From Chroococcus sp. CMT-3BRIN-NPC107 (GTDB taxonomy: Bacteria > Cyanobacteriota > Cyanobacteriia > Cyanobacteriales > Chroococcidiopsidaceae), in the NCBI GenBank assembly GCA_019359635.1, contig JAHHGY010000021.1, positions 1 through 53,050 on the forward strand: a DNA stretch of 53,050 bases, read 5' to 3'. A model generated the notes under the pieces. The model saw only the letters and a list, made by a program, of their open reading frames with translations. It searched no databases and was not told where the DNA came from. The first letter of the stretch is position 1. Each line of letters starts with the position of its first letter. Below are positions 18,745 to 26,932 of the stretch, in pieces. A program made the translations under genes and the position numbers.

Positions 18745-19179
18745 TTAGCCTCCTACCAGTGGTACTAAACGCAAAAACAACAGTTTGCTATCGGGATTAA
18801 CAATAACTTCGCTATCTAATTTATGCTGTTGAATATCGTCAATAAAAACAAAATACAATCCATCTTCAAAAGATTGTAAAGCGTTGGCTACAGCAATTTG
18901 CGGGTCTACTTCCTGGTTTAGATCCTCGCCGCCCATATCTACCTTACCAAGTAAAACTTTTTGCTCAATTTCTGCCTTAGTAAAGACCTTTACAAGTCGT
19001 CTTTGTTCCTGACGAGTTTGGAAAGCAACAACTTCAGATAGAACAATCTGCGTGAGTAAGATTCTTAAAGTGAGGACTTCGCCGCCGTCGCCTATGCTTG
19101 GTGGTAGTGGTACGCGCCAATCGGTAAATAAAGGTTTAAAACGTCCTAAAACCTTACCTGCAACAGTAATTGTAGACAT
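18745..19179 (-). CDS. Unknown protein paired with the DUF4132 gene
   Basis: A 144-residue soluble protein I do not recognise. It starts MSTITVAGKVLGRFKPLFTDWRV and has an Asp/Glu-rich middle (DMGGEDLNQEVDPQIAVANALQ) and a hydrophobic end (SKLLFLRLVPLVGG). Its stop lies 1 bp before the start of the large DUF4132-type gene, so the two are translated as a unit and probably act together. Confidence 0.6.
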   Translation of the reverse strand: MSTITVAGKVLGRFKPLFTDWRVPLPPSIGDGGEVLTLRILLTQIVLSEVVAFQTRQEQRRLVKVFTKAEIEQKVLLGKVDMGGEDLNQEVDPQIAVANALQSFEDGLYFVFIDDIQQHKLDSEVIVNPDSKLLFLRLVPLVGG

Positions 19180-19285
19180 AGCTAAACTGAGGAATTTTTG
19201 ATCATTAGTCTAGCTTCTGCACCTCTTGATGTCTCGCCTAGCGATCACTTAAATATTTTTACCAACTTAAAATTATTTGAGCGTT

Positions 19286-20212
19286 TTAGCTCAACAGACA
19301 AGCCGCAGGAAAAATCAGATACTCTAGAAAAAATAATTTCCAGATAAATTGATAAAAAGATGCGATCGCACTTTTATCTGCCAAATCTACCTGAAAACTG
19401 CGCCACCACAGCAAACCCAGCAAGCCTAAATGAGTGCTAACTAGAAACATAGGATTAATCTCAGGTAGCCAAACAACCGCCGCAACCAGCATTCCCCCAT
19501 AGCACAGTGTTATTATCCAACGAGCTAGATTAAATACTCGCTCTTGACCTAAAGCAATAGTAAAAGTAGAAATTTGGTATTGACGATCGCCTTCTAAATC
19601 GGGGATATCTTTAAATATAGCGATCGCAACTGTAAACACAATTACAAACAAAGTCAACGCCCACACGGTGTCTGGGATAATCAAGCTACCACTAAAATGC
19701 AGAAATAGCCCTAAATTGACTACCGCTCCCCGCACGGTAAAAATGCACAAAGCCGCCCAAAAAGGAAATTTTTTCAACCGAATCGGTGGTAAAGAATAAG
19801 CCGTACCAATTGCTAAACTAATCGTTACCATTCCTAGCAAATAAGGCGATAGTAACCAAGCTAGTAGCAGCGCTAAGACCCCCGTTATTGCCACAATTAG
19901 CCTACCTGTACCCAGAGAAAACTCGCCACTAGCGAGAGGTAAATGCGGCTTATTAATTTGGTCAATAGCTACATCTTCCAACTGATTCAAGCCGACAATA
20001 TAGACATTGCCACATAGACAAGCCAGCCAAGTCGCCAAAATAGACAGCACTGAAGTAGTGTTTAAGCCTTGAGAAAATGCGATCGCATATACGCCCCATA
20101 CACTCAAACTCGTACCAATAATTGTATGAGGGCGCGAAAACTGCCAAAAAGCCGCCAGCCAGTTACTTGTGCTGCGGTTTGCTTGCTTATTTAGTACCAC
20201 ACAACAACCCAA
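19286..20212 (-). CDS. hpt: Homogentisate phytyltransferase
   Basis: A 308-residue UbiA-family prenyltransferase with about 8-9 transmembrane helices. It condenses homogentisate with phytyl diphosphate, the committed step of tocopherol synthesis, at the thylakoid or plasma membrane. The two Asp motifs are present: NQLEDVAIDQINKPHLPLASGEFS (first) and KDIPDLEGDRQYQISTFTIALG (second). The start overlaps the methyltransferase gene by 26 bp; a GTG at 20200 is an alternative start. The overlap suggests translational coupling of the two vitamin E genes. Confidence 0.92.
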   Translation of the reverse strand: MGCCVVLNKQANRSTSNWLAAFWQFSRPHTIIGTSLSVWGVYAIAFSQGLNTTSVLSILATWLACLCGNVYIVGLNQLEDVAIDQINKPHLPLASGEFSLGTGRLIVAITGVLALLLAWLLSPYLLGMVTISLAIGTAYSLPPIRLKKFPFWAALCIFTVRGAVVNLGLFLHFSGSLIIPDTVWALTLFVIVFTVAIAIFKDIPDLEGDRQYQISTFTIALGQERVFNLARWIITLCYGGMLVAAVVWLPEINPMFLVSTHLGLLGLLWWRSFQVDLADKSAIASFYQFIWKLFFLEYLIFPAACLLS

Positions 20213-21029
20213 ATTTAATCAATCCGCGATCGTAACCCCGACTCATCAATCCTAAAGATAGCGCTGCTTGAATTGTCCCCCAACCGGAACGAATTAAGCC
20301 CACAAGCGCCTCAAAATTAAACGCCGAATCAATTACTACATCCCAAAAAGGAGCAACAGCTTCTGACCAATCGGCGGTATGAATGTTTTGTAATGATAGA
20401 TTTTGAGCGATTTTTTCGTACTCTGGCAAAGAAATCACGTAAGGCAAACAATAAACCCGATAAATATCTGCTAAATGCTGCTTTTCGTCGGCACTTAGTG
20501 CCGCATTTTCTGTAGAGCGATGACACCAAGTAACCATAATGAACTTTCCACCAGGTTTTAGCACCCGGTAACACTCTTGCATAAACTTAGTTTTGTCTGG
20601 CATATGTTCGCCACTTTCCAGCGACCATACTAAGTCAAAAGAATTGTCTGCAAAGGGCATATTTTGGGCATCTGCTACCTGAAAACTAGCTTTTGTACTT
20701 AAAGTTGCCTTCGTTGCTCGTTCTGCGGCTCTAGAGGCTTGCACGGGGCTAAGAGTAATACCCGTCACCCTAGCATCAAATTTTTGCGCTAAATACAAAG
20801 AACTACCACCAATACCACAACCAACATCGAGAATATTCTCTGCTTGCTCTACGCCCGACCATTGCAGTAATTCTTCAATTAAATCTATTTGCGCTTGGCG
20901 ACGTTCTTTTTTGAGCCTGCCATCTGCGCCATAATAGCCGTGGTGCATATGCTCGCCCCATATCTGTTCCCACAAACTTGAAGAAGCATCGTAAAATTGT
21001 TGAATTTGCTGCTGTAGCGCCGTACTCAT
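20187..21029 (-). CDS. Gamma-tocopherol methyltransferase
   Basis: A 280-residue SAM-dependent methyltransferase that most resembles gamma-tocopherol methyltransferase, the last step to alpha-tocopherol. The SAM motif is ENILDVGCGIGGSSLYLAQKF (about 65-85), followed by VADAQNMPFADNSFDLVWSLESGEHMPD. The N-terminus (QQIQQFYDASSSLWEQIWGEHMHHGYY) is typical of the group. Adjacency to hpt strongly supports the tocopherol role. An MPBQ methyltransferase is the main alternative. Confidence 0.87.
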   Translation of the reverse strand: MSTALQQQIQQFYDASSSLWEQIWGEHMHHGYYGADGRLKKERRQAQIDLIEELLQWSGVEQAENILDVGCGIGGSSLYLAQKFDARVTGITLSPVQASRAAERATKATLSTKASFQVADAQNMPFADNSFDLVWSLESGEHMPDKTKFMQECYRVLKPGGKFIMVTWCHRSTENAALSADEKQHLADIYRVYCLPYVISLPEYEKIAQNLSLQNIHTADWSEAVAPFWDVVIDSAFNFEALVGLIRSGWGTIQAALSLGLMSRGYDRGLIKFGLLCGTK

Positions 21030-21179
21030 GTTAGTAGCTTTGAAACGGTAGACCGGAATTAGCGTAGCAGAAGATGCTATTACTTGACACGGCTTTTAAG
21101 TTTTAAATCCTACGTTTTATGATCAAAATGAATATTGTTTTCGAGTATCTTTGAACTTCTTTTAGTTGGAGCGTAGGAT

Positions 21180-22514
21180 GTGACTGTTTCTCGGACAATT
21201 TGCCTCGGATTTTTGGCGGTAATCGCCGTTGGCACGATTTTACTGATGTTGCCTTTTTCTTCGGCGGCGGGGACTTGGACTAATTTGATTGTGGCGCTAT
21301 TTACTTCTACTTCTGCCGTTTGCGTTACTGGTTTATCGGTAGTCGATCCGGGGACTTATTTTTCTTTCTGGGGGCAATTTTTTGTGGCGGGGCTGGTGCA
21401 GATTGGCGGACTTGGTTATATGACCGCAACTACCTTCCTTTTGCTGCTTTTGGGTGCTAAATTTGGCTTGCGCGATAAAGTTGCTATTCAACAAGCTTTA
21501 GACCGAACGGGGTTGCAAGATAGCGCTCAATTGATTCGCTCGATTATTGCACTCACTTTAATCTTTGAAATTACTGGAGTATTTTTACTGTTACCCGTTT
21601 TTACCCCCAATTATCCGTTGAATGAAGCTTTGTGGTACGCAATTTTTCACAGTATAAATTCTTGGAATAATGCGGGTTTTAGTTTATTTAGGGATAACTT
21701 TATTGGCTACGAAACTTCGGTACTTTTAAACTTGGTAGTTACGGGGCTAATTATTTTCGGCGGGATTGGTTATGGTGTAATTTTAGAGCTATTTATTTGG
21801 TCGCGCGATCGCTTGCAGCGCAACCCCGAACGCATGATATTTTCTCTCAACTTCAAAGTTGCCGTTAGCACTACTGTAGCTTTGTTGATTTTGGGGACAA
21901 TTGCCTTCTTTTTTATAGAAGCAAAAAATCCGGCAACTTTTGGTACTTTAAGCTTACCCAATCAAATACTTGCTGCTTGGTTTCAATCGGTAACGCCAAG
22001 AACGGCGGGATTTAATACTATTAATATTGGCAAAATGACGACGGCGGGGTTATTTTTTACTATTGCTTTAATGTTTATTGGCGCAAGTCCTGGGGGTACA
22101 GGTGGGGGGATAAAAACCACTACATTTAGAGTTTTGACAAGTTGTACAAAAGCAATTTTGCAAGGAAAAGAAGAAGTATTCTTGTACGAAAGAAGCGTAG
22201 ATATTTCTTTAATTTTAAAAGCAGTGGGTGTAGCAGTCGGCTCTATAGCTACAGTCATTTCGGCAACTATTTTAATTGCTTTAACCGATCCAAAAGTAAG
22301 CTTTATTCAAATTTTATTTGAGGTAGTTTCAGCTTTTGCTACGGTAGGACTTTCCACAGGAATTACTGCTAGTATAACGGCGGCAGCAAAATTAATTTTA
22401 GTTATGACTATGTATATAGGGAGAGTGGGTATTTTGCTACTAATGGCTGCACTACTCGGAGATCCTAAACCTAGCTTAGTTCGCTTCCCTGAAGAAAATT
22501 TGATTGTGGGTTAA
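21180..22514 (+). CDS. ktrB: KtrB, potassium/sodium transporter subunit
   Basis: A 444-residue Trk/Ktr/HKT-type channel-like transporter. The four pore-loop repeats with their filter glycines are visible: TSTSAVCVTGLSVVD, HSINSWNNAGFSLF, QSVTPRTAGFNTI and VSAFATVGLSTGI. In cyanobacteria Ktr takes up K+ with Na+ dependence and is needed for osmotic shock response. The start is the GTG at 21180, just after a GGATG. The regulatory RCK subunit follows 75 bp downstream. Confidence 0.93.
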   Translation: MTVSRTICLGFLAVIAVGTILLMLPFSSAAGTWTNLIVALFTSTSAVCVTGLSVVDPGTYFSFWGQFFVAGLVQIGGLGYMTATTFLLLLLGAKFGLRDKVAIQQALDRTGLQDSAQLIRSIIALTLIFEITGVFLLLPVFTPNYPLNEALWYAIFHSINSWNNAGFSLFRDNFIGYETSVLLNLVVTGLIIFGGIGYGVILELFIWSRDRLQRNPERMIFSLNFKVAVSTTVALLILGTIAFFFIEAKNPATFGTLSLPNQILAAWFQSVTPRTAGFNTINIGKMTTAGLFFTIALMFIGASPGGTGGGIKTTTFRVLTSCTKAILQGKEEVFLYERSVDISLILKAVGVAVGSIATVISATILIALTDPKVSFIQILFEVVSAFATVGLSTGITASITAAAKLILVMTMYIGRVGILLLMAALLGDPKPSLVRFPEENLIVG

Positions 22515-22589
22515 AATCGTAGTACAAACTTATATAACAACAATAAATTTCAGTTTCAATAGAGTTAATTAACCAAGGTAATAAAAAGA

Positions 22590-23285
22590 GTGAATCTGTC
22601 ATCTTTAGGTTTTTTACGCAGTCTCCGCAAAGATAATCGTCAGTTTGCTGTTATTGGTTTGGGACGTTTTGGTAGGGCGGTCTGTACAACATTTCATAAG
22701 TTGGGTTACGAAGTTTTGGGAACAGATATTAGTGAAAAATTTGTTTCTCAAGTGCTAACAGACCAAATCGTTTCTCATGCAGTGCAACTAGATTCTACTC
22801 AACCGGCCGCCCTCAAAGAAGCAGGGATTTTTGAATTTGATACGGTAATTATTGCGATCGGTAACTATATTCAAGAAAGTATTGTCACAACGCTAAACGT
22901 CAAAGAAGCTGGTGTACCTCATGTAGTCGCCAAAGCCTCCTCAGAAATTCACGGAAAACTGTTGCAAAAAGTAGGAGCAGATCATGTAGTGTATCCTGAG
23001 TTTGAGGCGGGTTGTGCTTTGGCACGAAGTCTTACTAAACCAGGTATTTTAGATCGTTTTGACCTCGATCCCGATCACAGTATCGTCGAGCTAATTGTCC
23101 CCGATGAGTTTCATGGCAAAACCATTACCGAACTTCAACTTCGCAATCGCTACGGTTTAAACCTTTTGGCTGTAAGTCAAGATGACAAGTTTGAAATTAA
23201 TCCCGACCCCAAAAAAAAGTTACAGCAAGGTTCGGCAATGGTAGTAATTGGCTGTAATAAAGACATCAATCGCTTGCCAATTTGA
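22590..23285 (+). CDS. ktrA: KtrA, RCK regulatory subunit of K+ transporter
   Basis: A 231-residue peripheral RCK subunit. The nucleotide-binding Rossmann motif is VIGLGRFGRAVCTTF (about 22-36), followed by an RCK_N domain and an RCK_C domain (about 150-230, SIVELIVPDEFHGKTITELQ). It forms a ring under KtrB and gates it in response to ATP/ADP or NAD(H). It starts at GTG. It ends with a normal TGA. Confidence 0.92.
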   Translation: MNLSSLGFLRSLRKDNRQFAVIGLGRFGRAVCTTFHKLGYEVLGTDISEKFVSQVLTDQIVSHAVQLDSTQPAALKEAGIFEFDTVIIAIGNYIQESIVTTLNVKEAGVPHVVAKASSEIHGKLLQKVGADHVVYPEFEAGCALARSLTKPGILDRFDLDPDHSIVELIVPDEFHGKTITELQLRNRYGLNLLAVSQDDKFEINPDPKKKLQQGSAMVVIGCNKDINRLPI

Positions 23286-23404
23286 GGAATTTGGATAAAT
23301 ACAGATAGAGCAATCGACTAGGGTTTTAGAATAGAACTAGAAAGCTAGTCCGATTGGGTACATCCAACCGGGTGCAAGACAATAGTTGAGAAAAAATAAG
23401 CACC

Positions 23405-24610
23405 ATGCTGGATTTGGTACTGATTCTAGCGGTAGGTTTTTTTGGTAGCTTTGGGCATTGCGTAGGAATGTGCGGCCCACTGACGGCGGCATTTTCTTTA
23501 TCGCAAAAACAAAACATGCGGTCAAAAGTGCGATCGCAAATTTTGTTTCATGTTTTGCTCAATGCTGGCAGACTAATAAGTTATGCCGTAGTTGGTGCGG
23601 GTATTGGCGCTATAGGCTCGGTAATTTTGGCAAGTGGACAATTAGCCGGAAGTGGTAGCGCTTTGCGTCAAAGTGTTGCGATCGCAACTGGTATATTACT
23701 AATTTGGTTTGGCATTATTCAAATTAACCCCAAGTTTTTGCCACCTATACCTTTTTTACATCCTTTAATTCAGGGAAACTTGCATCAGCGCCTCAGTAAA
23801 GCAATGGTACAGCTTTCTATGGGTAGCCAATGGTGGACACCAGTAATTTTAGGATTTGTTTGGGGTTTAATGCCTTGTGGTTTTCTGTACGCCGCCCAAA
23901 TTAAAGCCGCCGAAACTGGCAATATTTGGCAAGGGGCGGCGACAATGGCAGCTTTTGGCTTGGGGACACTACCAACAATGCTAGGGGTAGGCATTTCTAC
24001 TTCGCTAGTCAGTAAAGATCGGCGCAGTCAACTATTTAGGTTGGCAGGTTGGGTAACTATTACTGTTGGCGTATTAACTCTCCTGCGGGCAATGGGAGAG
24101 GAAATGATGGTCTATTTTACGGGACATGGAGCTATAGCGTGTTTGATGTTAGCTTTGGCTGCTCGTCCGATTAGCCGCCTGTGGGCGCAACCATTAAAGT
24201 ATCGTCGCGCTTTGGGGTTAGGAGCTTTTATACTAGCGATCGCTCACGTTACTAATACCATGCAGCATAGCTTTGGCTGGAACTTAAGCTCTATACCCTT
24301 TCTGCTGCCAAATCATCAAATATCTATAAGTATGGGGTTAAGTGCATTTTTATTGCTTGTTCCCGCAGCTTTTACTAGCTTTGACAAAGCACAGAAAACT
24401 TTAGGCAAGTATTGGCGACAAATTCATTTATTAAGCCTACCAGCTTTGATACTCGCTGTAATTCATGCCGTACTGATTGGTACGCATTACTTGGGCGGGA
24501 TTAATTACCTATGGATAAATCAGCTTTTGGTAGTTAGTTTGGGGTTGATGACTTTGGGCGTATTAATATTACGTTGGCAAAACCCACTATCAAAAATACG
24601 CCGCTTATGA
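23405..24610 (+). CDS. TauE/SafE-like domain fused to ferric-reductase-like domain
   Basis: A 401-residue membrane protein with two modules. The N-terminal ~240 residues match the UreH_2/COG2836 branch of TauE/SafE transporters, with the marker GSFGHCVGMCGPL at about 14-26 and WGLMPCGFLY near 158. The C-terminal ~140 residues look like a ferric-reductase/MsrQ-type haem membrane domain (ILAIAHVTNTMQHSFGW, IHLLSLPALILAVIHAVLIG, with paired histidines). COG2836 proteins are tied to metal transport and cytochrome assembly. The stop overlaps the next gene start (ATGA). Function is inferred only. Confidence 0.72.
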   Translation: MLDLVLILAVGFFGSFGHCVGMCGPLTAAFSLSQKQNMRSKVRSQILFHVLLNAGRLISYAVVGAGIGAIGSVILASGQLAGSGSALRQSVAIATGILLIWFGIIQINPKFLPPIPFLHPLIQGNLHQRLSKAMVQLSMGSQWWTPVILGFVWGLMPCGFLYAAQIKAAETGNIWQGAATMAAFGLGTLPTMLGVGISTSLVSKDRRSQLFRLAGWVTITVGVLTLLRAMGEEMMVYFTGHGAIACLMLALAARPISRLWAQPLKYRRALGLGAFILAIAHVTNTMQHSFGWNLSSIPFLLPNHQISISMGLSAFLLLVPAAFTSFDKAQKTLGKYWRQIHLLSLPALILAVIHAVLIGTHYLGGINYLWINQLLVVSLGLMTLGVLILRWQNPLSKIRRL

Positions 24611-25335
24611 AAAACTTTATAACTTGCAATGCTCGGAGATCCCCCCTTCAAAAGGGGGGGAAAGACATTAAAGTCCCGCTTAAAAAGGGGGATTTAGGGC
24701 GATCGCTAAATGCAGCTACTTATAGCCAGAATTTTCAAATATTTCCTAATCAAGCTATCAATTTTGGCTGGCTGCTATTACTGACAAATTTACTTACTAC
24801 TCCCGCCAACGCTCATAAAATAGAAACCTACAAAGATGTCGGCGCAACTATTCACATTGAGCCAAACGATTCTCCCCGCGCGGGTGAAATAGCTTTAGCT
24901 TGGTTTGCGCTTACTCACAAGGGAGGGAAAATTATTCCTCTAGATGAGTGCAACTGTAAGCTATCTTTGTACTCCCAACCTCTGAAAGTAGGTACAGCGC
25001 CCATATCACAGCCTCCATTAAAAGCAGTGTCCCAAGAGAGCTATAGAGACATTCCTGGGGCAGAAATTACCTTTCCGGCGGCGGGAGCTTATCAATTGCA
25101 ATTGCAGGGAAGCCCCAAAGCTGGTGCAAAGTTTTCCGCTTTTGAACTAAAGTTTGATATCGACGTTGCACCAGGAGTTGCAGCACCAAAAAGCAGCGAT
25201 CGCATTTCTACTCAAATATCACCTCAAGAGCCGCAAACAACGCCGCCGTGGTTGATTCCAGCCGTTGTTATCGGGGCAATTTTTACGGGTGCGATCGCAT
25301 TTTTGGTAGGGCAAAAGTTGCACCGCAAAGATTAG
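24607..25335 (+). CDS. Secreted membrane-anchored protein, possible metal binder
   Basis: A 242-residue protein. A hydrophobic signal-like stretch (INFGWLLLLTNLLTTPANA) is followed by a mature part starting HKIETYKDV, then a beta-rich domain with DECNCKL and a C-terminal transmembrane helix (about 215-235, WLIPAVVIGAIFTGAIAFLVG). A His right after signal cleavage is seen in CopC-like copper proteins, but I do not recognise the family. The ATG at 24607 overlaps the previous stop. About 20 N-terminal codons come from an inserted C/G-rich repeat, placing the signal peptide unusually far in. Confidence 0.65.
   Translation: MKNFITCNARRSPLQKGGKDIKVPLKKGDLGRSLNAATYSQNFQIFPNQAINFGWLLLLTNLLTTPANAHKIETYKDVGATIHIEPNDSPRAGEIALAWFALTHKGGKIIPLDECNCKLSLYSQPLKVGTAPISQPPLKAVSQESYRDIPGAEITFPAAGAYQLQLQGSPKAGAKFSAFELKFDIDVAPGVAAPKSSDRISTQISPQEPQTTPPWLIPAVVIGAIFTGAIAFLVGQKLHRKD
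24637..24697 (+). repeat. C/G-run repeat inserted in coding sequence
   Basis: Two related C-run/G-run units lie in tandem: GATCCCCCCTT followed by AAAAGGGGGGG, then CCCGCTT and AAAAAGGGGGAT with a trailing HIP1 octamer. Such CCCCTT...AAGGGG units are common dispersed repeats in cyanobacteria. Here it reads through in frame as RRSPLQKGGKDIKVPLKKGD. The 7-base G run could be prone to slippage. Confidence 0.7.
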
Positions 25336-26489
25336 CTATTTACTTTAGGCTTTAAAGCGCTACGGCGACTTGTTAATCCAATCGCTAATCCAATTATCAC
25401 CGTACCAATTAAATAACTAAAGCTAATTAATCTAATTAATATCGGTGTTGCAACGGCGGCGACTTCAATTTCTTCTGTCGCTGCAACAGGTTTAAACTGG
25501 CTATTTGCAGAATTTGAGATGACTTCTACTTCTAACAAGTGAGGTGCGCCATCAAAAAATTGTTGCTGCCACTTTAACTTACCCATATTATCGGGAATAC
25601 CTTGATAAGCAAAAGCTATCCAGTTATTTTCTAGTTGAGTAGTTTTCAGCTTAAAAACTACATCCGTTACAGGTTGATTGGTTTTTGGATCTACAGCTTC
25701 AACTTGTAAATTAGCTAATTTGCCTACGGTGGCGTACTTGTCACCGCTTATTTGTATTTTTAGCTGAGAATCGTTGATAGCGGCGGCTTCTACAGGTGAT
25801 TGATGAGTATGAGCGTGAGAATTAGATACTTCGGCGCTGACATTAACTACAACTAAACACGCGATCGCAATTAATACTGCTCCACTTAACAATAATCGCA
25901 CTCTCGCCGGGGCAATTTCTCCTCTTTGGGGTAACGATTGCTTGCCCATTACCCAACCGCCACCAATACCAACGGCTAACAAAACTACGATTAAAATAGC
26001 GTAATTGCGATACTTAACGGGATTTTCTACTACCTCAAGGGTCAAAGTTTGCTCAATCGGGCTAAATTGATTGGCAACAATGGGGGAAACATTGACTGCT
26101 AACTTATATTTGCCCCGAATTGGCAGCATTTGTTGAAGTTGTAATTTTCCTTCTGGGGCGATCGCACTTAGTTCTAATAACTTCGTACCTTCTACAACAG
26201 GAAAATCTGTAGCTAAAAAAGGCGTAGAAGGCGGTGTAAAGATTTGGACTTTAAATACACTATTTGCTAACAATTCCCCCGCAGGATTTCGCGCCGTTAA
26301 GGTTAATAATGTAGGCGATTGTGGCGTTGTAGCTTCTGCTTCAAAGGGGTAAAACTGCCCCACTGGTGGATTTGTGGTTAGTTGAATCCTAGAATTTGGT
26401 GCTTGGGAAAAGCCAACAATTGCCACTAAAAATAAACTCATCAAACCTGTAACGGTTATAATGAGCGCCGAGCGCTGAGATTTTGACAT
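25332..26489 (-). CDS. Unknown membrane protein in B12-riboswitch operon
   Basis: A 385-residue protein of no family I recognise. The layout is: transmembrane helix (about 9-27), extracytoplasmic beta-rich domain (30-155), two helices (162-181 and 198-218), a His cluster SHAHTHQ (224-230), a second extracytoplasmic-looking domain (240-345) and a final helix (350-372). It follows cbtB by 5 bp under the same cobalamin riboswitch, so a role in cobalt uptake is the best inference. Its stop overlaps the convergent gene by 4 bp (TTAG). Confidence 0.7.
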   Translation of the reverse strand: MSKSQRSALIITVTGLMSLFLVAIVGFSQAPNSRIQLTTNPPVGQFYPFEAEATTPQSPTLLTLTARNPAGELLANSVFKVQIFTPPSTPFLATDFPVVEGTKLLELSAIAPEGKLQLQQMLPIRGKYKLAVNVSPIVANQFSPIEQTLTLEVVENPVKYRNYAILIVVLLAVGIGGGWVMGKQSLPQRGEIAPARVRLLLSGAVLIAIACLVVVNVSAEVSNSHAHTHQSPVEAAAINDSQLKIQISGDKYATVGKLANLQVEAVDPKTNQPVTDVVFKLKTTQLENNWIAFAYQGIPDNMGKLKWQQQFFDGAPHLLEVEVISNSANSQFKPVAATEEIEVAAVATPILIRLISFSYLIGTVIIGLAIGLTSRRSALKPKVNS

Positions 26490-26494
26490 GAGAA

Positions 26495-26689
26495 TTAATG
26501 ACAGCTAATTGTCAAAGTGTGATGGCGCAAAGAGTGCATCGAATCGTGGGCGGCGGGATAAGTAGAAAAATATACCGTCCACAGCGTCAAAGCGCATAGC
26601 GAAGTATAAAGTGTCAATTGTACAGGCAACGATAAAGTCCAATCAATTGCCCGATTTTGAACGAAACTAAGATTATTTGTAGCTCTCAC
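26495..26689 (-). CDS. cbtB: CbtB-like cobalt transporter subunit
   Basis: A 64-residue protein with one transmembrane helix and the characteristic His-rich end YPAAHDSMHSLRHHTLTISCH, matching the CbtB family (which ends in AAHD..RH...PCH). CbtB proteins accompany cobalt uptake and are typically under B12 control, which fits the riboswitch directly upstream. I chose the GTG at 26689 because GAGGAA lies 8 bp before it (26698-26703); a start at 26740 would fall inside the riboswitch. The usual membrane partner CbtA is not present; an unknown membrane protein takes its place. Confidence 0.78.
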   Translation of the reverse strand: MRATNNLSFVQNRAIDWTLSLPVQLTLYTSLCALTLWTVYFSTYPAAHDSMHSLRHHTLTISCH

Positions 26690-26727
26690 AACCAGTGTTC
26701 CTCGCACATTAATGTAAGTTATTCGTA

Positions 26728-26846
26728 CATTGGCAGGCATTCTGACTTAGAGACTCTAATAATCGCCTCATCACAGTTGCGGAACAGCGTCGGAATCGCA
26801 CCGAACTTTCCCTTTACCTCTAGTGGCTGCCACCAGAACCAATCGC
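26728..26846 (-). promoter_or_regulatory. Cobalamin riboswitch
   Basis: Read on the minus strand, this region shows the core of the adenosylcobalamin riboswitch: AAGGGAAAGTTCGGTGCGAT, then TTCCGACGCTGTTCCGCAAC, then CTGTGATG and the B12 box GTCAGAATGCCTGCC. The closing stem pairs ATTGG at the 5' end with CCAAT at the 3' end. It ends about 25 bp before the ribosome-binding site of cbtB. With no terminator visible, control is probably at translation, by hiding GAGGAA when B12 is bound. Confidence 0.92.
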
Positions 26847-26932
26847 GTTGAACAATTATTCTATCACTCCTTGCGATCGCTAAAACTAACAGTAAAATGT
26901 AATGCTAATTAGTCTTGAGGATAACTAACAAT

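Noticed and set aside
26490-26740. cbtB starting at the ATG at 26740
   Set aside because: That start lies inside the conserved B12 box of the riboswitch; the GTG at 26689 has a proper ribosome-binding site.
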